Source: Neurospora tetrasperma FGSC 2508
Taxonomy: Eukaryota > Ascomycota > Sordariomycetes > Sordariales > Sordariaceae
Length of the DNA stretch: 64,000 nt
Reading direction: 5' to 3'
Assembly (NCBI RefSeq): GCF_000213175.1
Contig: NW_009799102.1
Coordinates: forward strand, 3,557,249-3,621,248
Part shown: positions 1 to 9,523 of the stretch, in pieces
Layout of the letters: every line of letters begins with the position of its first letter
How positions within the stretch are numbered: the first letter of the stretch is position 1
Translations under genes and position numbers: made by a program
The notes under the pieces: model-generated
The model's database searches: none
What the model was told of the DNA's origin: nothing
The model's input: the letters and a program-made list of their open reading frames with translations, nothing else

Positions 1-82
1 ACGGTTGTCGCAATCATGGTTCCAGGAGGAGATATCTCGGTGGGAGAGACGGAGACAGCATTCTTGTTTGTATTCTATATAC

Positions 83-526
83 TTAGGATTCTGATTTAGT
101 ACGTTTTATAGCTTTTTCCACTATGGTTTCTCTCTTCCTCTTCTTCTGTCCCTGTTTCAGTAGGCATTCCTTATTAATAACAACTCCTGTTTGCCTATTA
201 CAACCGTGAACATCCGCCGTATGTGTAAGCCACGAATCCAGGTCATTAATCTGGATGTTGTTCCCTCCTCTCTTACATGTGGGACAATCGAACGGCTCCT
301 CGATTTTGTAATACTTACTCATATGCCTTAAAAGACTACTTCCTTGGAAGAACAATTAGCCGCATATTAAATAAGGAGTGGATCTGGACTTGATTGTTGT
401 AGCTGTTATTTTGGGTTTAACGTTAGGCTCGCGGAGACTCGGAGTATTAATTGAACCATGTACTCTTTCAATATAGTTACTCCACTCCTTTGCCGCCTCG
501 ATTTTGAATTCTTCATTCCCTTCCCG
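83..526 (-). pseudogene. C-terminal relic of a zinc-finger protein (FluG-domain/DUF3435-tail-like)
   Basis: Reading the minus strand from a good splice acceptor (AATATCAG just above 526) gives one frame to a stop at 83, with one internal stop near the middle. The predicted peptide has an acidic/basic helix, then LFFQGSSLLRHMSKYYK, then FDCPTCKRGG followed by a His-x4-His pair (HTADVH) and a Lys/Arg-rich tail (KKRKRE). A C2H2-like finger followed by a Cys-Cys...His-His finger near the C-terminus is seen in fungal FluG-domain/DUF3435 proteins, a family that includes the tyrosine recombinases of large fungal mobile elements. No catalytic core is present here. The remnant stops short of an LTR fragment that begins at 663, so the rest was probably lost or displaced. 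The family assignment rests on finger spacing only and is tentative; any other fungal C2H2 protein is possible. Confidence 0.38.
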
Positions 527-662
527 CTGATATTAGGGGTATGAGAAAGGTGTAAAGGTCGTTATTATGAAATGCTTCGTCCGATGGTGTCTACTAAGGT
601 TATTTTGATAATTGAAGTTTTCTAAATAGATAAGACATGTAGAGCGCGTGGAGGCTGCTTCC

Positions 663-931
663 TGTGACGAACCGTTACAAGCACAGGAGTATATCGCTGG
701 GATTAGAACAACGGTAAGAGTAGCCGAAAGGTACTAATCGATTGTAGAAGCTATTGCTTGCTGAAGAGCCATAATAACGAAGGCCGGGAGGCCTTCCTAT
801 ATACTGGCTTTCAGCCGGTCCCGTAGTCCCCTTATTCGGGCCCTCAGGTCCGTCCCATAGTCCCGTTATTTGGGACTCCGGAACTATTCTAATTGGTCAA
901 TCTATCTATGCTCGTTGGTTGGATCGTAACA
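663..931 (+). mobile_element. LTR fragment, family A (fossil)
   Basis: This segment matches 3196-3460 over about 265 bp in the same orientation. It starts with TGTGACGAAC, the exact inverse of the GTTCGTCACA that ends the second copy at 3898. Short terminal inverted repeats beginning TG and ending CA are typical of LTRs. Similarity stops at about 931, so only the first part of the LTR is present. Most differences between the two copies are C-to-T/G-to-A, as expected after RIP. Broken and old. Confidence 0.6.
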
Positions 932-1729
932 CTTCTTTCTCCTACTATTTCCGAGCTTTCTTTATTAACCTTTTACACTTCCGAACCTTTTGAGGTACCA
1001 CTGCTACTTCGTTAAAGGTATCCTTCTTGAAGGTATCCCTCTTATAATAGGGCGAGGCGTGTACATTAGCCAAGTCCGCCAAACCTATCCTCTGTTGAGG
1101 TAAAAGATAGAACGATGTTCTGCTTGCTAGCAGAACTCGGATGTGTATATTATATAGGAACTGTGACGATGGGGATTATTAGATTAGATAAGGAAGGCGG
1201 TAGAGGCTGGCAGAATCTGAGCTCATCCCATATAAGGATGCACTCTGGACCTCAGCTTTCAATCTTCCCCTCTTTTCTTCTTTAGCTTTAGTTATTTATT
1301 CATTTGTACCCAACTACGCGATACGGAACTACGTGAGCTGGTGCATCGTGACAGGAACGTTATAGCCCTGTAATACCTCTTTCGTTTGTAAGAGACTATT
1401 TTTGGGACTTTAGGACTCTTTAGCCCTTTAGTATTATTTAGACTCTCTTTAAAAAGAGAAAGAAAGTTTAGAGAAGTAAAGTGGATAGGCGTAAGTACTG
1501 GCTTAGGCGGGGAGTTAGATAAATTGGTAGGGGAAGTAGGGAACGAGGACTGGATTAAAGGTAGTATGGGATTAACCGGAGCCGAAAAGTCGGGTCTTAA
1601 AAAGTTAAGCGTAGAGAAGTTGGGTGTAGAGAAGTTGAGCGTAGAGAAGTTGGGTGTGAAGGAATCCGAGATAGCTCTATTAGAATTTAGAGTTATAATC
1701 GAATTAATTATGTCATCTAAACCCGGGAG
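932..1729. other. Degenerate repeat-derived DNA, no gene
   Basis: There is no convincing coding content. A 15-bp tandem repeat at 1604-1660 lies inside (listed separately), and a short direct repeat (AAGGTATCCTTCTTG / AAGGTATCCCTCTT) sits near 1015-1045. Reading frames over 1290-1950 on both strands are products of the tandem repeat and low complexity. The sequence probably belongs to the decayed element cluster. Confidence 0.5.
1604..1660. repeat. 15-bp tandem repeat, about four units
   Basis: Units alternate between two versions, GTTAAGCGTAGAGAA and GTTGGGTGTAGAGAA, so the true period may be 30 bp (two and a bit copies). Several of the differences are A/G or C/T transitions. It reads as alternating KLSVE/KLGVE on the plus strand, but the surrounding frame shows no other protein-like signal. 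Confidence 0.75.
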
Positions 1730-1960
1730 TGTCACAGGATTACCTGTAACTGTGCCTAGCACATCACATGCATGTGCACGTGCGCTGGTCCCGGCTCTGG
1801 GCATGGCCTTCGTGCCTTGCCCCATATTGCCAGATCTACGCACACCTCTCTTCTCCTCTCCTCGTACAACTACGCATATCCAACCTACCCCCTATCAGTT
1901 GCCTTGCCCCGTGATAGGAGCGCTTTTAGCAAACCTATTATATTTATAGGGTATATGCGG
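1730..1960 (+). mobile_element. LTR-like arm, family B (fossil)
   Basis: It starts TGTCACAGGATTA and contains CTCCTCTCCTCGTACAACTA and CCGTGATA in the same order as the minus-strand arm at 2822-3092. The two arms are related, not identical, and lie in opposite orientation 0.9 kb apart. A TG start and a shared CT-rich core suggest solo LTRs of one family; the 3' limit is uncertain. Broken and old. Confidence 0.45.
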
Positions 1961-2821
1961 CGTGGTTGAGGACATTTCAGAGGATAAGGTGTAGGGGATT
2001 GTCTCTTTACAATTTTATGTTCGTAGCGTATTTTGTATGCTATGCTAGATACGCGGAGGTTAACGCTGTGTGTTATACGAACATTGCTTATAGTCTAGGG
2101 TTAAGGTCGCAAGGCTCAATAGAGCCTCAACGCTTAGCATTAGCCTCGAGATGCCCGGTGGCATCCGGCCGCAATATTCACCTCGGTCGGACCCTCGGCC
2201 GGACCCGCGGCCGGACCCTCAGCTATGGGTACTACTTACCCAAACCCCTCTCGATACTATCGGGCTAGCAAGCTAACCACGGCAGACGCTAATAAAACAC
2301 CATAAAACAATCCCTAATCATCATAAAAGTAACCCTAACCAACCAAGTAAGAAGCAAGGCGCTTAAATAAAGGATAGCGCTAGAAGGAAGATAGAGAATA
2401 GATAAAGGTATTTAAGAGATCCACATATATGCTGGCTACTAAATAGATGCCTTGGAGCCTTAAATGATAAGGCTTAATGCGTACTTCAAGTACGTACCGT
2501 TTCCCTTTAGAATAAGAAAGCCTTGAAGCCTAGCCTTCCCCTGGAGGTTGAGAGGATTAATAAGGCCTTCGAGACTAAAGTAGTTTATTAGTTGAATTGA
2601 ACTACTATTCCAAGCTCTAAATACAGCCCTTGTTATAGCTAGCTAATTAGCCTTGAAGAACTAACCACTCTCGCCGACGAGCTTGATGATACTTGCGAAG
2701 ATTTCGAGTCTTTAGACTATACGTCCTTTATGCAAATATAGCTGGGAGTAGAACATACGAGAAGGTTCTGTCACTTTTGACTGTTGTGAATACATTTTGC
2801 GTGATATTGCTATTGTGATCC
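1961..2821 (+). other. Decayed element interior, no intact gene
   Basis: The plus strand has coding-like patches, for example the residues EELTTLADELDDTCEDF at about 2650-2705, broken by several stops. A GC-rich spot at about 2185-2220 repeats a CGGCCGGACC-type unit. The patches suggest the remains of a transposon protein, but I recognise no domain. Confidence 0.35.
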
Positions 2822-3092
2822 TTCTAGCATTGTTGTTGAGTTGAACGACGATTAGGGGAACTTCCAATACGATAGGAAGTAATAGGGAGTAAACGATAAA
2901 TATTAGGGAGTAAACTAAGTATCACGGGTGGACTCGACGTTAGGTATGGATATGGATATATGTAGTTGTACGAGGAGAGGAGGAAGGAAGTGGTGTGCCA
3001 GCCAGGCCTTATATAGAGGGCATAGCTAGGCACGCACAACGTACATAGCACGTGGTTACGTGCTATACCCATTACAGGCTAATCCTGTGATA
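2822..3092 (-). mobile_element. LTR-like arm, family B, inverted (fossil)
   Basis: On the minus strand it begins TATCACAGGATTAGCCTGTAA at 3092 and carries the CTCCTCTCCTCGTACAACTA core followed by ATATCC and a CCGTGATA block, the same order as the arm at 1730. A TATATAA-like box lies between start and core, as expected of an LTR promoter. Broken; the 3' limit is approximate. Confidence 0.45.
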
Positions 3093-3195
3093 CTAAGATT
3101 AATTCTTATAGGAGGAAGGATTGTGAAAGGCTAACTCGAGGTGGAGTTGTCCTCCAAGCCTGCTTCTTAGGATGCAAGCCTGAGTAGCTTAATAA

Positions 3196-3898
3196 TATAA
3201 CGAACCGTTACAAGCACAGGAGTATATCACTAGGATGAACAATAAGCAACGGTAGTAGTAGCCAAAAGGTACTGATCGATTGTAGAAGCTATTGCTCGCT
3301 GAAGAGCCAGTACCGGAAGGCCTGGGAAGGCCTTCCTTTTATACTACCTTCTTCAGTATGGGCCGTTGCGCCGGTGAGGCCTTACGGCGCCGGCGCCCGG
3401 CGCGGCCCTAATTGGTCTGTCTAGCCTAGTTATATAATCAATCCTTATTGGATCGTAATAAATACCCGCTTTATTGTTACGAACTTAAGGCAAGCACACG
3501 GGCCAACCAGACCATCGGTAGCACAAGCGACCCAGAAGGGCTAGCTCGTGTAACCCCGGGCCAGGGCAGGGACAGGAAAGGCGTCGGAGGCAGGGCTCAC
3601 GCTGGCGAGCCAACACCGGGCTCACGGAGTGAGCCAACACCGGGCTCACGGAGTGAGCTCGACTTACGATAATACAAGTGAGCCCGCAACGGCGGATAAC
3701 AGTCACAAGTATAAAGGGACGGCTGGAGAACTCAGATTGTTAGATAGTTCGACAGTAGTCAATACAACTTGATCACCATCATTGAGACTAGTATTACGAG
3801 CATACTTGTTGTGAACCCTTTGGCTTCACCGAACAGCACTGATAGTCGTTATACCTTCAGCTATCTCACTTAGGCAGATCAGACTGCCGTTCGTCACA
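3196..3898 (+). mobile_element. LTR, family A, probably a solo LTR (fossil)
   Basis: This is the longest copy of family A, about 700 bp. The end GTTCGTCACA at 3898 is the inverse of the intact start seen in the copy at 663. It holds a TATAAAGGG box at about 3711-3719, expected for the promoter, and two copies of a 24-bp direct repeat at about 3607-3655. No neighbouring gag or pol is visible and no clear target-site duplication flanks it. It directly abuts the truncated end of the HET-ankyrin pseudogene. Family level (Ty3/gypsy-like) is a guess from length and structure. Confidence 0.6.
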
Positions 3899-5270
3899 TT
3901 TATCCCTATACGTTGCCGCCCTATACAGCGCTGTCCGTCCATCCTTATCCTTAGGATCTACATCAACCTTACTAGTATCGAGAAGTAGCTTAACAACCGC
4001 CTCATACCCATTCTTTACCGCTATATATAGCGGTGTCTATCCATCCTTATCCTGAGGATCTGCATCAACCTTACCAATATCGAGAAGCAGCTGAACAACC
4101 GCTTCATACCCATTCGCTACCGCCATATATAGCACTATCTCTCCAACTCCATTCTTATAATTTACGTCAACCTTGCTAGTATCGAGAAGCAGTTTAATAA
4201 CCGCCTTATACCTATTCTTCGCCGCTATATGCAGCGGTGTCTATCTATCCTTATCCTAAGCATCTGCATCAACCTTACTAGTATCGAGAAGCAGTTTAAT
4301 AACCCCCTTATACCCCTTCTCTACCGCTATATACAGCGCTATCTTTCCAGCCCAAGTTTAAACATTTGTATTAACCTTACTAATATCGAGAAGCAGCTTA
4401 ATAACCGCCTCATACCCATTCGCTGCCGCCCAATATAGTAGTACCTATCTAGCCCTATCCTTATAATCTACGTTAAACTTGCTAGTATCGAGAAACAGTT
4501 TAACAACCCCCTTATGCCCCTTCTCTACCGCTATATGCAGCGCTGTCTTTCTAGCCCAAGTTTGAACATTTGTATCAACCTTGCCAGTATCGAGAAACAG
4601 CTTAACAACCGCCTTATACCCCTTTTCTACCGCTATATACAGTACTATCTCTCTAACTCTATTCTTATAATTTGCGTTAACCTTGCTAGTATCGAGAAGC
4701 AGTTTAACAACCCCCTTATACCCCTTCTCTACCGCTATATATAGCGCTATCTTTCCAGCCCAAATTATTCGAATATTTGTATTAACCTTGCTAGTATCGA
4801 GAAGCAGCTTAACAACCGCCTTATACCTATTCGCTACCGCTAGATACAGCACTATCTCTCCAATTCTATTCTTATAATTTGCATCAACCTTGCTAATATC
4901 GAGAAGCAGCTTAACAACCGCCATATGCCTATTCTTTACCGCTATATATAGCGGTGTCCGTCTATACCTATCCTTAGGATCTACGTCAACCTTACCAGTA
5001 TTGAGAAGCAGCTGAACAACCGCTTCATACCCATTCGCTGCCGCCCAATATAGTACTGTCTCTCCAGCTCCATTCTTATAATTTGCGTCAACCTTGCCAA
5101 TATCGAGAAGCAGCTGAACAACCGCCTTATACCCATTCTCTACCGCTATATACAACGCTATTTATCCATTCTCATCCTTAGTACCTGCGTCAACCTTACC
5201 AGTATCAAGAAGTAGCTGAACGATTACCTCATGCCCAGCTATCGCCGCTCGATGTAGCGGTGTCCATTCA
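3899..5270 (-). repeat. 102-bp tandem array encoding ankyrin units
   Basis: About thirteen units of 102 bp (34 codons) lie head to tail. The repeated core reads AVVKLLLDTSKVNANYKN with small changes. Units are much more alike than units of ordinary ankyrin proteins, which points to recent unit duplication or gene conversion before the gene died. One unit near 4770 carries a small insertion. Confidence 0.85.
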
Positions 5271-7310
5271 TAATCAGGATCTTCGTCAATCTTGCCAGTA
5301 TCCCAAAGCATCTTCAAGATCAATATATAGTCTTTTTGTTGGAAGTCCGTGCCCAGGTTGCCCAGTGAATGGCGCTGGGCTGCCCATTCACCGGCACTCC
5401 CTTCCAGGTATTTAAGCTGCCCTGGTTTCAGTTTCTTATGAAGCTCTTCTGCTTGTCGCCCAACTTTTTCCGTCAGAAGCACCTCCGCCGTCTATAGCTC
5501 CTCCCTATGCCAGTTGACCTTGTCGGTGTTGAGAAGCAATTTTACGACCGTCTCATGCCCGTTTTCTGCCGCCAAGTATAGAAGCGTCCATTGGCCCTTG
5601 TCCTTAATAAGTTGATTTACCATTGTTTCCTTTGCATCTTCCTTTTCTAAATCCTCGGGACTTAGGCAAGTCATTTTTAGGTTGCTCATGCTCCTCAATA
5701 CCTTCTCAAGAACCGCCGTTTCTTCCCGAAGATTCTTCACTGTAACTCCATACTGTTTCACCTCTTGTAATGCCAATCTGACATTCCGTATCCTAGTCGC
5801 CGCCTTTAGACAACCTTCCCACCATGTCTTTGAATGCTCTGGTACTAGAATGCTTGCAAAGTAGTCGTGGTTGTTTTTATCTTGCTGCCTGTCTAGGTCT
5901 ATATCCCAATTCTACTCAAGTCGAAGATTGTGTGGAAAGACGGTTATCGATTGTAGAAGTTCTAACCACGTAATATCTCCGGTCGTAGCTTGTGAATCGC
6001 CTGCTGGGGAAATTGCAATTATAATAACCGCCCAGTGATCGATATATGGCCTGAGGATCGTAGGTCTCGACGCTCCTTGAAGAAGGCAGACGACATTTCC
6101 TTTTTGGACGGATTTTGCTGTGGTCGGGAGGGTCCAGGAAGAACCCCATGCTTCCTTTACGCAAATATAGCTGGGGGCATTTTTCCAAGTAAAGGCCACA
6201 TTTTGTCTATCTTCCCAAGTAGTATTTCTCTTGACCGAGGATACTTTGCTAAGAATGTAGCCCTTACCCTTAATGACGGTAATCTCCTTATCGTCCGAAA
6301 GGTCTACAGAGACCAATTCAGGTAAGAGGAAGTGGATGAGTTTGCAGAAGAGTTGTTTCCACGAAATGTCGTAGTCGGCGAATAATCCTGCTGCGGTTGT
6401 ATTATTAGAGTTTATACCGAGTAAGGTATATATTTTATCGCGACGATCCGTAGCTTTGCGGGTGTGGTACATCTCTACCAGTTTACCCAAAGGGCGTATG
6501 TCAAGAGAAAAGTTGTCCGCCTGACTGGTTGCGTAGACGTTTTTGGGCCGGAAGATTGCGCCCCGTATGAGGTAGGTTACTAAAAGGATTCGAGCCTACA
6601 GGTCTGCGCCGAGTTCATTGGAGAGGTTTAATGCATCTAGGCCTAAGCAGAATGCAGATCCGTCAACCTCAGTAAAACTATACTTGATTAGGATATGGCG
6701 AGCCGCGGCAACTTCCTGGAGTACCTGTATTAATTTGTCAGTTTCCTTAGTTATAATACTTTGATATCGGTTCCCTTACCTAGATGCGCTGAAACCACGG
6801 TCGTTGAAGCAGTGTAAGGATTCCCGCTTTATTGTCTAATCGTCTTGTAGACAGCTCTGTTGCGATGCGTATTTCTTCGAGCGCTTGGTCGCTACCGGCT
6901 GCCTCCTCTCCAAGCCAAACAATTACGCGACTTGCTTTAGCGTAGATCTTCGCCATAGATTGAACTTGGTGTCCTTTTTCTTCTTCGTCTTCTTGGTTGA
7001 TGCAAATGGCATCTATCCATATAGTTCGTTCAATGGAGTGATCTCGAAGATGTAATAGCGCTGCGTGAAGATTTTCTCCGATGGGCAAGTCGCACCCGTT
7101 TATAGAGATGGAACAAGGCTTGGCCTCGGAGCCCCACACGTAGGATAAGGCCTCGTACGGACGAATGCCTTTTGAATCCAATGCGGTGGAGAAGAGCCGA
7201 CAGTGTATTACGGCGTCCTCGTTTTCAGACGGCAATAGTTGAAGCAAGCGAATATGGCTACGTGATATGGGAAACTTGTAATATAGATTCTTTGTAGGTG
7301 TTAGCGTCAT
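3899..7310 (-). pseudogene. HET-domain/ankyrin-repeat protein, inactivated
   Basis: The gene starts at the ATG at 7310. Exon 1 (7310-6780) encodes the HET domain: YEALSYVWG, then IWIDAICINQED, then SRVIVWLGEEA and LLQRPWFQRI. An intron (6779-6725, GTAAGG...ACAG, 55 bp) is followed by exon 2, which resumes with VLQEVAAARH and then RDKIYTLLGI, both standard HET-domain blocks. A linker of about 250 residues follows, then one diverged ankyrin unit (about 5590) and an array of about thirteen units from 5270 to 3899. There is no NACHT or NB-ARC domain between. About ten in-frame stops lie along the gene, at codons that look like former Trp, Gln or Arg, which fits C-to-T mutation by RIP. The 3' end is missing: the ankyrin frame ends where the LTR begins. 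HET proteins act in non-self recognition and cell death; this copy should be inactive. Confidence 0.85.
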
Positions 7311-8474
7311 TCTGAAATGTCGTAGGGGGAAAAGAAGTAAACCTACTTTCACCTACTTCGTATTATCTACGCTGGCGGACGTCTCTGTATCGGCGGAACC
7401 GGCAGCTGGAGCGGCTGGGGCAGACATACGAGTAGCGGACATAGCGGTGGCGGCGGGGATTTATTACAGAGGTGTAGGGCGAGACTGCTTTTGGCCCTTA
7501 TCGTCTTCCCAACCCTCCGTATTGTGCAGTCGTTGAGATATTGTAGCTTTAGGGAATGAAAGTCTTGAGCGAGGCGACGTAGATGAGGCACTCGAGGATG
7601 ATTGTGTTGTCCTGGAGGCAGCGAATGTTATACTGTTGACGATCAATGGATTGAATTTGTAGAAATGCTGGAGATTCCTCTATCCTGCCCCCAAGGACAA
7701 AATAAAAAGAAACGAGAGCACTATGTTTTCTCAAGGCTATGGTGGAGTATGAGGCGTCGTGTTGAGTGTTTCTGTTTCATTATGTCAGGCGTAAGATGGC
7801 TGGCGGCTCCCTCCCAACTACACGCCAATTACCCAAACGCCACTTCTTTTTTGAGGCTGGGCATTCATGGACCCGGAAGGTTCAGGGCGCCAAATCAATT
7901 GCCTGGGTTGGGCGAGGGTCGTGGCTTTCCGTCACGGGTCTACAGGATTGGCAATAGTGTACCAAGCAGCGAGCGCGGCGCGGGTAGGGTTGTAAATCCG
8001 AATGGAACCTGCAAATTGCAGTAGAGCCTAGGCTGCCAGTTGCTGTCAACAACCAAGCCGTTGTGATAACCAGTGTCTTTGAGCGGACAATGCATTGATG
8101 CCTTACTTTCCATTTCCTTTGGGACCTGTGGGCGCATGGAACCGATGCCAAGCGGCGATCGCACCGACAGTAAGACAGAAAGCAGCTGTTCATACTGCTA
8201 AAGAAATGCTTTCGTTGAAGTCCACGATTCAGCTACCGGAAGAGGAGCTTGTACGGCCGCGACTGAGAATTGTGCTAGTATACCCATACCGCGGATATTG
8301 CACTTTGACAAACGTTAACAGGGCTAGCCGCAGTGTCAGGACAGCCAACTTATCTTGTAATTAGCCCAAATATATTCATCTTTTTAGCGCCGGCTCCCTA
8401 CTTACTATCTTGCCTCCGTCCGAACGATTATAGATATGGGAGGTGGTTATTCAGTTTTTTGACCCTACCACGTG
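7311..8474. other. Intergenic, no gene seen
   Basis: This is the upstream side of the HET-ankyrin pseudogene. Short frames on both strands lack domain signals or protein-like composition. Nothing else is recognised. Confidence 0.5.
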
Positions 8475-8588
8475 ATTAAACAACCCGGTTCATATCCTTC
8501 CAACTCCCATACATAAGCTGCCCCTCACTGGCTTATCTATGGGAGAGCGGACGGGATCCCGAGTTTTCCAGTGGGTATGGTCGTATGT
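8475..8588 (-). rRNA. 5S rRNA copy with decayed 3' half (likely pseudogene)
   Basis: On the minus strand the 5' half is clearly fungal 5S rRNA: ACATACGACCATAC, then GGAAAACTCGGGATCCCG, then TCCGCTC and ATAAGC. Helix II can form: CCCACTGG (14-21) pairs with CCAGTG-A-GGG, keeping the usual bulged A. The 3' half keeps the right length but not the expected helix IV/V sequence, and the final GGTTGTTTAAT pairs only partly with the 5' end, where GG(T)NGTATGT would be expected. No T-run terminator follows. In Neurospora and many other Pezizomycotina, 5S genes are single and scattered, with isotypes and pseudogenes known. I infer a pseudogene or very divergent isotype. Confidence 0.72.
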
Positions 8589-8613
8589 GCTTATCTTATT
8601 CCTATCATGGGCC

Positions 8614-8617
8614 TATA
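8614..8617 (-). promoter_or_regulatory. TATA at -29 to -26 of the 5S copy
   Basis: The minus strand reads CTTATAGG, placing TATA at -29 to -26 relative to the 5S start at 8588. Scattered 5S genes of Neurospora carry an upstream TATA at this distance, so the promoter side appears better kept than the 3' half of the gene. Confidence 0.55.
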
Positions 8618-9523
8618 AGCCTAAGCACAACCCAAATCAGCACATATTCTGGTGCGGTGCTGGCAGGACACCAAGTTATAAGACAGACACTTCGTTGTAT
8701 CTTAGTCAGGGCAGTAGTATAAATCGGAAACTCGTCGTTCACCACCTTTCTTTTCGTTTGTTGTATATAATATAGACTGTGAAGAAATCTTTATGTATCG
8801 ATGACTTCGTCTAGATAAATAGTTAGTGATGCCCATTTCTCATGTTTGCTTTATTCTCTTTGTATCTTTCACTTGTCTAATTTGTTATGCGGTTAGATTC
8901 TTTTGAGGCACGCTATGGTAGACGACAGCAGGCCCGCCCTTTTTTCCACATCTGGGATAGGCGACTTCTCTAGAAAATGTTCAAGTGTAATTGTAACTTT
9001 CTTTGATTCATGTACGTAACCAAAGGCGAATGACAAGTTTGATGTGTGGTGCTTCGTTGTTACTACGAGCTGGAGGAGATGGGTTTAAAGAGGAGTAATG
9101 GCAGGCGGTACTTAGCTTGCTGATGGGTCTTGAGACGGCGTATATTGAATAGAATAGGGCACGTATGCTGGGCTTGTATTGATAGGTCGCTTGACGACGG
9201 GAGGGGAAGTCCTTAGCAAAGAAGGTACTTACTCCAACTCTCAACTTCTGGTCGTGAGCATCGGATCCGGCTGTTGAGTGAGAGTTTCGTGTGTAACACC
9301 TTCTATCATGGCAATGTAACGGGGGTGTGATCGAGGATTTCACATGACCGGAATGACGCGAACACACTAAAACATAGGTTAAGATCATTTGCTACCTTGA
9401 CCAGAGAGATTGACACTAAAATATCTCAATTTTCATACGCTGTGATAAGACAGTAGTCTGTACTGCTGTTGATAACATGTATAACGAAAAGACAACAGAC
9501 GAGAAAATACAATCTACTCAATC
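8618..9523. other. Intergenic, no gene seen
   Basis: This is the 3' flank of the large minus-strand gene. A 126-codon minus frame at 9008-9388 has no recognisable domain and unusual composition, and I do not call it. Confidence 0.5.

Noticed and set aside
1292-1949. Opposing frames of 183 and 141 codons
   Set aside because: They are created by the 15-bp tandem repeat inside decayed element DNA.
9008-9388. 126-codon minus frame behind the 989-aa gene
   Set aside because: It has an ATG but odd composition and no domain, and lies in the 3' flank of a larger gene.
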